A DNA stretch of 64,000 nucleotides from Shinella curvata (GTDB lineage Bacteria; Pseudomonadota; Alphaproteobacteria; Rhizobiales; Rhizobiaceae): the NCBI RefSeq assembly GCF_022899935.1, contig NZ_JALJCJ010000009.1:62001-126000 (forward strand), written 5' to 3'. The notes beneath the pieces were generated by a model. It had not been told where the DNA came from. It did no database searches and saw nothing but the letters and a program-made list of their open reading frames with translations. Shown here piece by piece: positions 26,953 to 35,411 of this stretch. Both the position numbers and the translations under genes were made by a program. Positions within the stretch are counted from its first letter, which is position 1; each line of letters begins with the position of its first letter.

Positions 26953-27891
26953 TCAGCCGAGCGCCTGCGACAACGCCGATGCGGTGAAAAGGTCGAGATG
27001 GGCGCCGCCGTTGTTCTTGAACACGGTGATCTGGTCGGCACTGACGCGGCCTTCTCTCTTCCCCTGCACGAGCTCGAAAAGATCGGCCTTGACGGCATCC
27101 CAGGTGATGGCACCGGAGGCGACGGCCTGCGAGAGATCGCCGCCGCCGCGCATGTTGTTGCGGCTGTCGACGAAGATCGTGCCGCGCATCAGGGCCGCGT
27201 CGTCGGCTTCCCGAAGCGTCGGCAGATAGGCGCCGACGAGATCGAGGTGGGTGCCGGGCCGCAGAAGCGCTCCCTTCACCAAGGCCGTGTCCGACATGGT
27301 GACGCAGGACACGACGTCGGCGCGAGCGACCGCGGCATCGAGATCGCCGCTCACCGTGGCGTCGATGTCCTGCTCCCGAAGCTGGACGGCGACGGCTTCC
27401 GCCCGCGCGGCGGTGCGGTTCCAGATCGCGACCCGCCGCAGCGTGGGGCGTGCGGCCAGATGCGCCGCGGCGAAATGCGGCGCAAGCGCGCCGGCACCGA
27501 CGATCAGCAGCTCTTCCACATCCTGTCGCGCGAGGATGGCGGCGCCGAGGGCGGAATCGGCAGCGGTCTTGCGCGCCGTCATGGCCGCGCCGTCGGCGGC
27601 CAACAGCGGCCCGCCGGTCTTACCGTCGAACAGCGCCACCAGACCCTGAACGGCCGGTTGCGGCGGCGTGAGGCTCGCGTTCTGCGGAAAGACGCCGACC
27701 ATCTTCACGACGATCGGGCCGCCGGGCGCCCAGCCGGGCAGGGTGACGAACTGGGCTTCACCGCCGGCCGGATCGGACTGCACCACGACCTCGGAGGCGG
27801 GCATGTCCCCAAGATGCGCCTTGCGCAGCGCCTCGATCAGAAACGGCCAGGGAAGCGCCGCGTGAACCGCGGCGGCGTCGAAAACGTGCAT
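26953..27891 (-). CDS. Ornithine cyclodeaminase/mu-crystallin family protein
   Basis: A 312-residue NAD(P)-dependent enzyme of the OCD family. VVVKMVGVFPQN and TARKTAADSALGA carry the conserved substrate-binding Lys/Arg region, and ELLIVGAGALAPHFAAAHLA is the dinucleotide-binding motif, followed by FVDSRNNM. Family members act as ornithine cyclodeaminase, imine or pyrroline reductases, or opine-type dehydrogenases. It is the last gene of an operon with the GntR regulator and FrlB-like deglycase (10-base gap to gntR), so it probably processes the amino acid or imine released from the sugar conjugate. AAAGG precedes the ATG at 27891. Confidence 0.88.
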   Translation of the reverse strand: MHVFDAAAVHAALPWPFLIEALRKAHLGDMPASEVVVQSDPAGGEAQFVTLPGWAPGGPIVVKMVGVFPQNASLTPPQPAVQGLVALFDGKTGGPLLAADGAAMTARKTAADSALGAAILARQDVEELLIVGAGALAPHFAAAHLAARPTLRRVAIWNRTAARAEAVAVQLREQDIDATVSGDLDAAVARADVVSCVTMSDTALVKGALLRPGTHLDLVGAYLPTLREADDAALMRGTIFVDSRNNMRGGGDLSQAVASGAITWDAVKADLFELVQGKREGRVSADQITVFKNNGGAHLDLFTASALSQALG

Positions 27892-27901
27892 GGCGAACCT
27901 T

Positions 27902-28612
27902 TCAGGTCTTGATCGTGTAGGTGACCAGATGGCTGGGGGTGACGAGTTGCGACAGAGCGAGCGGACGCCCCTGCGCGTCGGTGACGATCTTTTCGATGCG
28001 GTAGACGGGCTGGGTGGCGCTGACGCAGAGGATGGCGCGCTCGCCGGCGGTGGCAAGGCCGACATCGATCTGCCGCTCGGCATGGGCCGGCTCGATGCCG
28101 GCTTTTTCGCGCAGCGCCGCGAAGAACGAGCCGCCGGCCGCGACCGGCTCGATCACCTCGGGAAAACGCAGCGCATCGAACCACAGCGTTTCCAGCGTCA
28201 TCGGCCGGCCGTCATCCTCCAGCAGCCGGTCGAAGCGGATCAGCGCTTCGGCCTGCAGCCGGGCGCGGATGGCAGGCGCGTCGGGATTGTCGGCACAGGA
28301 GAGGATGCGATGGCCGGCCTTGCGCCCGAGCCCGTCCATGGTTTCGGAAAAGCCGGACAGAGAGACCAGCGTCTGGCGCACCTTGCCCGGCATGACGATG
28401 GTGCCGCGGCCTTGCTGCCGCTGCAGGCGGCCGTCGGCGCACAGTTCGCCGATGGCGCGCCTGAGGGTGATCCGGCTGACGTCGTAGCGCGCCATCAGCT
28501 CCGGTTCCGGGGGCAGGAAGCTGCCCTCGGCGAACTGGCCGGTTTCGATGCCGGCCAAGATCGCGCGCCGGACCTGTTCATAGAGCGGCAAGAGGTTTGC
28601 TTGGTCGTCCAT
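27902..28612 (-). CDS. GntR-family (HutC/UTRA) transcriptional regulator
   Basis: A 236-residue regulator with the GntR winged helix (PLYEQVRRAILAGIETGQFA, then LPPEPELMARYDVSRITLRR) and a UTRA ligand domain (RFDRLLEDDGRPMTLETLWF; PVYRIEKIVTDAQGRPLALS). The E. coli frl operon is likewise controlled by a UTRA-type regulator, FrlR. It sits between the SIS deglycase gene and the cyclodeaminase-like gene, and an 18-bp palindrome in front of the SIS gene is its most likely operator. Confidence 0.92.
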   Translation of the reverse strand: MDDQANLLPLYEQVRRAILAGIETGQFAEGSFLPPEPELMARYDVSRITLRRAIGELCADGRLQRQQGRGTIVMPGKVRQTLVSLSGFSETMDGLGRKAGHRILSCADNPDAPAIRARLQAEALIRFDRLLEDDGRPMTLETLWFDALRFPEVIEPVAAGGSFFAALREKAGIEPAHAERQIDVGLATAGERAILCVSATQPVYRIEKIVTDAQGRPLALSQLVTPSHLVTYTIKT

Positions 28613-28630
28613 CCGCTCTTCCAGGCTTTC

Positions 28631-29632
28631 TCAGTAGCTGATCTTCTTCATGTAGCGCCGTGCTTCCAGCATTTCATGCTTGCGCAGGTCGGCGATCTTA
28701 TAGGCGAAACGCCAGAGCGTGTCGAAGAAGATCAGCGGCACGACATTGCCGCGGAACTGCGGATCAATGCCGGAAAGATCGAGCTTTTCCGCATCGAGAA
28801 CCAGGATGTTCTCGGCCGAGCCGAAGCGGTGGAGGAATTCGTCGGCGCGCTGTTCGAGCGGTCGCGTGCTGTCGAGCCCCTTGAGGAGGATGAAGGCGCG
28901 ATCCTTGTCCAGCACCTCGAACGGGCCGTGGAAGAACTCGTTGGCATGGATCGCCTGGCTGTTGATCCACTGCATTTCCATCAGCACGCAGATGGCGAAG
29001 GAATAGGCCGCACCGTAGCTGGCGCCGCTGGCGACCGTGTAGACGACGTCTTCCTTGGCAAAGCGCGGCGCATAGTCCTCGAAGGCGGGCGCAAAGACGG
29101 CGTGCGCGCGGTCGATCGCCGGCTGCAGGGCGGCAAGGCTGCTGATCAGCGTCTCGGTCAGGTCTTCGCCGCCGGTCAGCGCCACGAGGCCCATGACGAT
29201 CTGGTAGATCCGCGAATAGTTGCTGTCCCTGGCGTCGATCGGCACGCCGGTCGTATAGGGCGCCTCGAAGCCGACGACATGATCGACCGCCTTGGCGAGC
29301 GGTGAGGCGGGCTCGACCGTCAGGCCGATGGTGGCGGCGCCCTTCGAGCGGGCGAATTCGGCGGCGGCGGTGGTTTCCTTGGTGGTGCCGGTCATCGAGC
29401 AGAGGATGACCAGAGAATTCCTGTCGAGCACGCGCGGCGCACGAGCGACGAACTCGGCGGCGTTATATACATCCGAGGGAAGCGGCGCGTGCTGGTCGAG
29501 CAGGAACTTGGCCGGATACATGATCGACAGCGAGCCGCCGCAGGCGACGAAGAACACATGCTTGACCGATTTTGCATCGAGAGCGGAGAGCGCGGCAACG
29601 ATGCCGGCGTCAAAGGCGGAGGGGAGGGACAT
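28631..29632 (-). CDS. SIS-domain sugar-amine deglycase, FrlB-like
   Basis: A 333-residue protein with two SIS (sugar isomerase) domains: HVFFVACGGSLSIMYPAKFL and CSMTGTTKETTAAAEFARSK in the first, and IHANEFFHGPFEVLDKDRAF in the second, ending ARRYMKKISY. The HANEFFHGPFE and RRY...Y features match fructoselysine-6-phosphate deglycase FrlB, which splits the 6-phosphate into glucose-6-phosphate and the free amino acid. GlmS-type amidotransferase domains are absent. First gene of the SIS-gntR-OCD operon. Assignment to Amadori compounds is inferred from these motifs plus the FrlD- and FrlC-like genes. Confidence 0.85.
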   Translation of the reverse strand: MSLPSAFDAGIVAALSALDAKSVKHVFFVACGGSLSIMYPAKFLLDQHAPLPSDVYNAAEFVARAPRVLDRNSLVILCSMTGTTKETTAAAEFARSKGAATIGLTVEPASPLAKAVDHVVGFEAPYTTGVPIDARDSNYSRIYQIVMGLVALTGGEDLTETLISSLAALQPAIDRAHAVFAPAFEDYAPRFAKEDVVYTVASGASYGAAYSFAICVLMEMQWINSQAIHANEFFHGPFEVLDKDRAFILLKGLDSTRPLEQRADEFLHRFGSAENILVLDAEKLDLSGIDPQFRGNVVPLIFFDTLWRFAYKIADLRKHEMLEARRYMKKISY

Positions 29633-29654
29633 GGTCGTACCTTTCTATATGACG

Positions 29655-29672
29655 TTATAATACGTATTATAA
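29655..29672 (-). promoter_or_regulatory. Probable GntR operator upstream of the SIS-gntR-OCD operon
   Basis: TTATAATACGTATTATAA is a perfect 18-bp palindrome, 23 bases before the SIS gene ATG. A minus-strand TTGACG (29690-29685) could be its -35. The A/T-rich arms around a TACGTA centre suit a GntR/HutC dimer, and gntR is the second gene of this operon. Confidence 0.65.
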
Positions 29673-29718
29673 TTTTCGCGACAACGTCAAGCGGACCTTG
29701 ACACCCACGGCAAAATTT

Positions 29719-29732
29719 TGCGAACGTTCTCA
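29719..29732 (+). promoter_or_regulatory. LacI operator upstream of the 29780 flavoprotein
   Basis: TGCGAACGTTCTCA differs from the perfect operator TGAGAACGTTCTCA by one base in the left arm. It lies about 48 bases before the GTG chosen for the flavoprotein. Confidence 0.6.
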
Positions 29733-29779
29733 CATTCGGCATGAAGAGACATCGTTCCGGCGATGTGTGGGAGGTGGGT

Positions 29780-31264
29780 GTGAGCGGCATATACGACACC
29801 GTGGTGATTGGCGGCGGCATCATCGCCGCCGCGGCCGGCCAGCATCTTACGGCGGCGGGCTATCGCACGCTGCTGGCCGAGCGGGATGATTACGGCGCGG
29901 GCACCTCCAGCAAGACCTCGCGCCTGCAGCATTGCGGGCTCGGTTATCTCTCTGCCGCCAGCAGTTCGATTGCGGCCTTTCTTGCCCATCCGCGCAGTGC
30001 AATCGAGTGCCTCAGCCTCATGCGCCGCGCGATGCAGGGGCGGGCGGAGTTCGTGCGCCTGGCGCCCGAGCGGGTAAAGCCCGTCACCTTCATCGTTCCG
30101 CTGACGCCGGAAAACGCCATTCCCCGTTGGAAGGCGCGGCTCGCTTTTCGCCTGATGGCGGCGAGCGACGGCGGTCAGGTGCCCCTCAACCTTCGAATCC
30201 TGTCCGCCGAGGAAGCACGGGCGCATCCGGCACTTCAGGGCATGGCCGGGCTGCGGGACATGCGCGGGGCGATGAGTTTCACCGAATACCAATATCATTG
30301 GCCGGAGCGCATTGTCGTCGATACGATCATGAAGGCCCGGGCGATCGGCATGGAGGCGCTGAACCATACGGCCGTAACTGGGCTGGCGCGGCAAGGCGAT
30401 CGCTGGCGGGTGACGCTGACGACGGCCGGGGGCGCGCGCGATGTTCTGGCGCGGGCCGTGGTCAATTGCGCCGGCGTCTGGACCGATGAGATCGCCGCCC
30501 TGGCCGGGGCGCCGCATCTGCGCAGGAGTATCGGCGAAAAGGGCACGAACATCGTCGTCCGCCTGCCGCAAAGCCTGCGCGGCATCGGTTTCGAAACCGT
30601 GACCGAGGCGGGCGCACCCTTTTACCTGATCCCCTGGGGCGAGCTTCACTATGTGGGGCCATGGGATTCCGCTTCGGATGGCAGGCCGGAGGGGTTTCGC
30701 GCGACGGAGGCGGAGATCGCGGCCATTCTCGGTCAGCTCGGCCGCCTGTTCCCAGGCTTCGGCCTGAACCGCGAGGATGTACTCTATGCCTGGGCGGGCG
30801 TGCGGCCGCGCAGCCTTGCCAGGGACGGCAAGGGCTCTTCACCCGCCGTCTGCGAGCATGATCTAACCGACGAAGGCTTGCCGAATATCTTCACCTTCAC
30901 CGGCGGCCTGCTGATGACCCACCGCGACGCCGGACGGCGGCTGACGCGCGCCGTTCGTCGCCGGCTGTCGCCATCCGGCCCGCCGCGTCCGCTCGACGCG
31001 CCGTTGCCGCCATCCCCGGATATGGATCGCGTCACGGAAACATCCGTCACCCATGCGGTCCTCAACGAGCAGGCGCGCACGCTCACGGATATCCTGCGCC
31101 GTCGCCTTTCCGCCGGCTGGGAACCGGATTTGGGCCGAGGCCACGCGGAAACTGCCGCGAAACTGGCCGCGCCGCATCTCGGCTGGACGCCGGAGGAGAC
31201 GGCGGCGCAGGTCGCCGCTTTCATGGCGGAGACGACGACCGAATTCAGCCTTCGCGTGCCTTGA
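29780..31264 (+). CDS. FAD-dependent oxidoreductase, GlpD/DAO-like
   Basis: A flavoenzyme of 494 residues from the GTG at 29780, which has GGGAGG six bases upstream; an in-frame ATG at 29741 has no ribosome site and sits 9 bases from the operator. The FAD motif is YDTVVIGGGIIAAAAGQHL, followed by AERDDYGAGTSSKTSRLQHC, the arrangement of FAD glycerol-3-phosphate dehydrogenases. VNCAGVWTDEIA and a C-terminal helical domain also fit GlpD. The GlpD substrate residues cannot be verified by eye, and in this context it may oxidise a sugar-amine-derived compound rather than glycerol-3-phosphate. Controlled by the LacI operator at 29719. Confidence 0.82.
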   Translation: MSGIYDTVVIGGGIIAAAAGQHLTAAGYRTLLAERDDYGAGTSSKTSRLQHCGLGYLSAASSSIAAFLAHPRSAIECLSLMRRAMQGRAEFVRLAPERVKPVTFIVPLTPENAIPRWKARLAFRLMAASDGGQVPLNLRILSAEEARAHPALQGMAGLRDMRGAMSFTEYQYHWPERIVVDTIMKARAIGMEALNHTAVTGLARQGDRWRVTLTTAGGARDVLARAVVNCAGVWTDEIAALAGAPHLRRSIGEKGTNIVVRLPQSLRGIGFETVTEAGAPFYLIPWGELHYVGPWDSASDGRPEGFRATEAEIAAILGQLGRLFPGFGLNREDVLYAWAGVRPRSLARDGKGSSPAVCEHDLTDEGLPNIFTFTGGLLMTHRDAGRRLTRAVRRRLSPSGPPRPLDAPLPPSPDMDRVTETSVTHAVLNEQARTLTDILRRRLSAGWEPDLGRGHAETAAKLAAPHLGWTPEETAAQVAAFMAETTTEFSLRVP

Positions 31265-31299
31265 ACCTGCAGGGAAGCCGGATTGTTTGCTAAATAAAA

Positions 31300-31313
31300 A
31301 GAGAACGTTCTCA
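31300..31313 (+). promoter_or_regulatory. LacI operator upstream of the FrlC-like epimerase operon
   Basis: GAGAACGTTCTC at 31301-31312, the same 12-bp palindrome as at 22763 and 24252, 48 bases before the epimerase ATG and after an A/T-rich -10-like TAAATA (31291-31296). Confidence 0.7.
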
Positions 31314-31360
31314 TAAATAGGCGGAAAACCCCGCCAACACCCACCGGAGGAGAACAGATC

Positions 31361-32200
31361 ATGGCACTCGACGAACGCAGTATCAGCGTGATGAATTTCC
31401 ACTATGTCCGGCATACGCTGGACCGGTTTCTGGCCGATGTCTGCGAGGCCGGGGTCTCGCGCATCGAGCTTTGGGCCGCGGCGCCGCATTTCTATATCGG
31501 CGACAGGACGCTGGCCGACGCGCGGGCGCTGGGACGCAAGGTCCGCGGCATGGGCCTCGACATCGTCGCCTTCACACCGGAGCAATGCATCTATCCGATC
31601 AATATCTCCGCCAGGGAGCCGGAGCTACGCGACCGCTCGCTGCGTTATTTCCTGGAATCGATGGAATTCGCCACCGAATGCGGCGCACCGGCGCTTCTGG
31701 TGACGGCAGGCGGCGGCTACCGCGACGAGCCGGCGGAACAGGCGCTGGAGCGTTGCGTCGATTCCATGGGCATCCTCTGCGACCGCGCGCAAAAACTCGG
31801 TATCGAGCTGTGGATGGAATCGCTGCCGGATTCCTTCGCCAACATCATCCGCTCGGCGCGAGAAATCCGCGCGCTGATGGACAGGCTCGACAGCCCCGCG
31901 CTGCACGCGGTCTATGACGTCGCCGGTGCGGTGATGACCCATGAGACGCCGCAGGATTATTTCACCCATCTCGCCGGCCGCGTCGCGCATGTGCATTTCA
32001 CCGATTCCGATGCGGGCGGCAGCCATCTCGCCTGGGGCGACGGCATGATCGACCTCTACCAGCTGGTCGCTTATCTGCGCAGCCAGAATTACGAAGGCTC
32101 GCTGACGGTCGAACTGACCAACTGGAAATACAATGTCGATCCCACCCCGCCGCTAAAACAATGCGTCGAAGCCATGCGCAAGGCCCTCGGTCCGGCGTAG
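31361..32200 (+). CDS. TIM-barrel sugar-amine epimerase, FrlC-like
   Basis: A 279-residue xylose-isomerase-like TIM barrel. RIELWAAAPHFYI, IVAFTPEQCIYPINI, ELWMESLPDSF, VYDVAGAVM, HVHFTDSDAGG and LTVELTNWKYN provide the Glu-Asp-His-Glu metal set. The EIW-PH, TPE-x-x-x-YP-N and HxxDSD blocks are those of FrlC, which interconverts fructoselysine and psicoselysine. GGAGGAG precedes the ATG. First gene of an operon with the flavin demethylase-like gene, under the LacI operator at 31301. Confidence 0.85.
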   Translation: MALDERSISVMNFHYVRHTLDRFLADVCEAGVSRIELWAAAPHFYIGDRTLADARALGRKVRGMGLDIVAFTPEQCIYPINISAREPELRDRSLRYFLESMEFATECGAPALLVTAGGGYRDEPAEQALERCVDSMGILCDRAQKLGIELWMESLPDSFANIIRSAREIRALMDRLDSPALHAVYDVAGAVMTHETPQDYFTHLAGRVAHVHFTDSDAGGSHLAWGDGMIDLYQLVAYLRSQNYEGSLTVELTNWKYNVDPTPPLKQCVEAMRKALGPA

Positions 32201-32211
32201 GGGATACGGAT

Positions 32212-34263
32212 TTGGACGCGAACGCCCTGGGGGCTACGCCGGCAGGCGGGGTCGATCCGTTGCTGAGGCCGCTGCAGCTTGGTCCGCTCACCCTGCGCAA
32301 TCGGATCATGAGCACCAGCCACGAGACTGCCCTCGACGAGGACGGGCATCCGCTCGACGCCTATCAGCGCTATCACGAGGAGAAGGCGAAAGGCGGGCTG
32401 GCGCTGACGATGTTCGGCGGCTCGGCGCGCATCTCCGCCGATACCAGCTGGGGCGGCACGCAGCTCGACGTCTCGAGTGACGCGATCGTCCCGGTGTTCC
32501 GCGCCTTTTCCGAGCGCATCCATCGTCACGACGCGGCGCTGATGTGCCAGATCTCCCATGTCGGCCGGCGGGCCAACGCCACCGTCGGCGCCTGGCTTCC
32601 GGCGCTTGGCCCCTCGCATTCGCGCGAGGACTATAACCGCAACTTCGCCCATGAGATGGACCGCCACGATATCGCGCGCATTGTGCGCGACTTTGGCCAG
32701 GCCGCGCGGCGGGCGCGCGAGGGCGGGCTCGACGGCATCGAGACGATGACCGGCGGCCATCTCATCGGGCAGTTCCTCTCGCCGATGGTCAATCGCCGCA
32801 CGGATGAGTTCGGCGGTTCGCTGGAAAACCGGATGCGCTTCCTGCTTCTGGTTTACGAGGAGATCCGCAAGCAAGTCGGCGGCGATTATCCGGTCGGCAT
32901 CCGCTACACGATCGATGAGGACCACAAGGACGGCCTGAGCTTCGCCGAGGCGGTCACGGTCGCCAACCGGCTGGAGCGGGAAGGGCTGGTCGATTTCTTC
33001 AACTGCATCTTCGGCCGGTTTGACACGCGCCTCAATCTGCTCGTCTACAATATCCCCGACATGACGGCCGCCGCCGCGCCCTGGTTGCATCAGGTCGGGA
33101 CATTCAAGGCGCAGACCGATCTGCCGGTCTTTCACGCCGCCAAGATCGCCGATGTCGCAACGGCGCGCTACGCGGTAGAAGCGGGGCTGGTCGATATGGT
33201 CGGCATGACGCGGGCGCATATGGCCGATCTGCAGATCGTCAACAAGCTGCGTGCGGGGCGGGAGCAGGAGATCCGTACTTGCGTCGGTGCCTCGCATTGT
33301 CTCTACCGCCCGGCGCATTGCATCCACAATCCGGCAACAGGCCGCGAGACCTGGCTGCCGCAGGTGATCGAGCGCTCGCCGCGGGCCGGGCGCAAGGCGG
33401 TCGTCGTCGGCGGCGGACCGGCGGGGCTGGAGGCGGCCCGGGTGCTGGCCGAGCGGGGGCACTGGGTCGTGCTGCTGGAGGCCGCCGACCGGCTTGGCGG
33501 ACAACTGGTGCTGGCTGCGAAAGCGCGGCTTCGACGCGATCTGGTCGGTATCGTCGACTGGCGCATCGCCGAACTGGAACGGCTCGGCGTCGACATTCGG
33601 CTCAATGTCTATGCGGAAGCGGCGGACGTTCTTGCCGAACACCCCGATCTCGTCTTCGTCGCCACCGGCGGCATTCCGGATTTCGGACCGGTTTCCGGCA
33701 GCGACCTCTGTCTCAGCGTCTTCGATGCGCTCGGAAATCCGGCACAGATTGCCGATGACGTACTGATCTATGACGCCACCGGCCGCCATCCCGGGCCTTC
33801 TGTCGCCGCGGAAATCGCCGCAGCCGGGAAGCGCGTGACATTCGTTGCCCGCGATCCCTCGGTCGCGCCGGAAATGGAGCACCATTCGAGCATCACCTAC
33901 CGCAAGGCCCTCGCCGAATGGGATGTTCGGGTGCTGCTGGAATACGAACTCGTTTCGGCGAGCGTGCGGGAGGGGCGACGCGAGGTGGTGTTGCGCCACC
34001 TCCTGACCGGCCGGGAATTGCGCGAAACCCACGCGCAGGTCATTGTCGAACATGGTACCGTGCCGGTGAACGACCTTTTCGAGGAACTGCGCCCGTTCTC
34101 GGCAAATGACGGCGCCACGGCGGTCGAAAGCCTGCTGGGCGTGGCGCCCCTGCGTGCACAGCCGTCCGCCGGCTTCGAGTTGCATCGGATCGGCGACGCC
34201 GTCAGCAGCCGATCGGTCCATGCCGCCATGCTGGATGCCCTGCGGCTCGCGGCACAGTTCTGA
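32212..34263 (+). CDS. Old-yellow-enzyme family FMN/Fe-S/FAD oxidoreductase, demethylase-like
   Basis: A 683-residue two-part flavoenzyme. The N-terminal TIM barrel binds FMN (LQLGPLTLRNRIMSTSHETA, LMCQISHVGRR, IETMTGGHLIGQFLSPMVNR). A Cys-rich segment CVGASHCLYRPAHCIHNPAT follows, where related enzymes hold a [4Fe-4S] cluster; only three Cys are in this stretch. The C-terminal half has the NAD/FAD motif KAVVVGGGPAGLEAARVLAE. The wording around the cluster is closest to N-methylproline demethylase-type enzymes of rhizobia and to trimethylamine dehydrogenase relatives, so oxidative cleavage of a secondary or tertiary amine is a reasonable guess. TTG at 32212 is taken as start (GGGGA upstream); the frame is also open from 32161. 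Confidence 0.85.
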   Translation: MDANALGATPAGGVDPLLRPLQLGPLTLRNRIMSTSHETALDEDGHPLDAYQRYHEEKAKGGLALTMFGGSARISADTSWGGTQLDVSSDAIVPVFRAFSERIHRHDAALMCQISHVGRRANATVGAWLPALGPSHSREDYNRNFAHEMDRHDIARIVRDFGQAARRAREGGLDGIETMTGGHLIGQFLSPMVNRRTDEFGGSLENRMRFLLLVYEEIRKQVGGDYPVGIRYTIDEDHKDGLSFAEAVTVANRLEREGLVDFFNCIFGRFDTRLNLLVYNIPDMTAAAAPWLHQVGTFKAQTDLPVFHAAKIADVATARYAVEAGLVDMVGMTRAHMADLQIVNKLRAGREQEIRTCVGASHCLYRPAHCIHNPATGRETWLPQVIERSPRAGRKAVVVGGGPAGLEAARVLAERGHWVVLLEAADRLGGQLVLAAKARLRRDLVGIVDWRIAELERLGVDIRLNVYAEAADVLAEHPDLVFVATGGIPDFGPVSGSDLCLSVFDALGNPAQIADDVLIYDATGRHPGPSVAAEIAAAGKRVTFVARDPSVAPEMEHHSSITYRKALAEWDVRVLLEYELVSASVREGRREVVLRHLLTGRELRETHAQVIVEHGTVPVNDLFEELRPFSANDGATAVESLLGVAPLRAQPSAGFELHRIGDAVSSRSVHAAMLDALRLAAQF

Positions 34264-34276
34264 GGAGGCCTCGATG

Positions 34277-35347
34277 CTATACGCGAGCGTCGGCGATGGA
34301 GGCGCGGTCGACGACTTCGGTGCGCAGGACGATGCGGTTTGCAGCGCCGGCCTTCCCGTTCAGGCGCTCGACCAGCAGCTTGGCCGCGGTCTCGCCGAGG
34401 CCATAGACGGGCTGGCGCACGACGGTAACGGGAGGCGTCGTGACGGACGTCCAGTCCGCGTCGTGGAACGAGACCAGCGACAAATCGCCTGGAATGCCGA
34501 GATCGAGTTCACGGCACACCTTGAAGACTTCGAGGCCGATCAGGCTATCAGAGGCGATGATCGCTGTCGGGCGCTGCGGCGTTCGCAGCATCGCGGCAGC
34601 CATACGGTGCGTATGCTCCGGCGTCACGGCGCCCACATGCACCCAATCTTCCATGCCATCGAGATTCGCTTCGCGGCACACGCCTAGAAAACCTTCAATG
34701 CGCCGGCGCACGGAGCCGGTGTTGATGTCGGCTGCCGTCCGGAAGCGATGGTCCGGTGTGTCGCAGGCGGTGAGATAGGCGATGCGGCGGTGGCCAAGGG
34801 CGATGAGCCTGCGGGTGACGCCCTCGGCCGCATGCCGGTCGTCGGCAATGACGGTATCAACGTCGAGTGTGTCGCTGCCGCGGTCCAGCAGCGCGAGCGG
34901 CAGGCCCGAGCGGATCGCCTCGCGCAGATGCTCGACATCGCTCTCCTTAGCCGGTGAGACGATGAGGCCGTCCACGCGCTTTGCAAGCAAGGTTCTGATC
35001 GCTGCTTTTTCGGCGGGGACGTCCTCGCCCGAATTGATGAGGATGACTGTGAAGCCCGCCTGGCGGGCAACATCGGTAATGCCACGCACGGCGAGGCTGA
35101 AGAACGGGTTTTCGATATCGCCCACCACGACACCGATCGTGCCCGAGCGGCCCGTCGTCATGCTACGGGCAAGTTCGTTCGGGCGGTAGTCGAGCGCGCG
35201 TGCCGCGGCGGTCACGGCCTCGCGTACCCGGTCGCTGACCGTCCCGTAGCCGCCTAGCACGCGGGCGGCGGTCGCCTTCGAGACGCCGGCCTTATGCGCG
35301 ACGTCGGCCACGGTGACGGAGGTGTTTCGAGGCGGGCTCTGGTCCAT
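34277..35347 (-). CDS. LacI-family transcriptional repressor (GAGACCGGTCTC regulon)
   Basis: A 356-residue LacI repressor started at the ATG at 35347, with TAAGG upstream. DNA-binding part: VADVAHKAGVSKATAARVLG; hinge RPNELARSM; sensor domain with GVVVGDIENPFFSLAVRGIT and VSFHDADWTSV. It is a paralogue of the repressor at 22985 (same RVLGGYG extension). It is divergent from the second importer and faces the operators at 35412-35448, whose centre differs from the other repressor's operators, so the two regulators probably control separate promoters. Confidence 0.93.
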   Translation of the reverse strand: MDQSPPRNTSVTVADVAHKAGVSKATAARVLGGYGTVSDRVREAVTAAARALDYRPNELARSMTTGRSGTIGVVVGDIENPFFSLAVRGITDVARQAGFTVILINSGEDVPAEKAAIRTLLAKRVDGLIVSPAKESDVEHLREAIRSGLPLALLDRGSDTLDVDTVIADDRHAAEGVTRRLIALGHRRIAYLTACDTPDHRFRTAADINTGSVRRRIEGFLGVCREANLDGMEDWVHVGAVTPEHTHRMAAAMLRTPQRPTAIIASDSLIGLEVFKVCRELDLGIPGDLSLVSFHDADWTSVTTPPVTVVRQPVYGLGETAAKLLVERLNGKAGAANRIVLRTEVVDRASIADARV

Positions 35348-35411
35348 GAGCGGTAGCCTTACAAGAGATATTGACGACTGGCAAATGCGAAGATAACAAT
35401 TGTCAAAAGCC

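Noticed and set aside
32089-34221. Minus-strand open frame of 710 codons opposite the old yellow enzyme gene
   Set aside because: The plus strand has a clear two-domain flavoenzyme; the antisense product has no recognisable motif or ribosome site.
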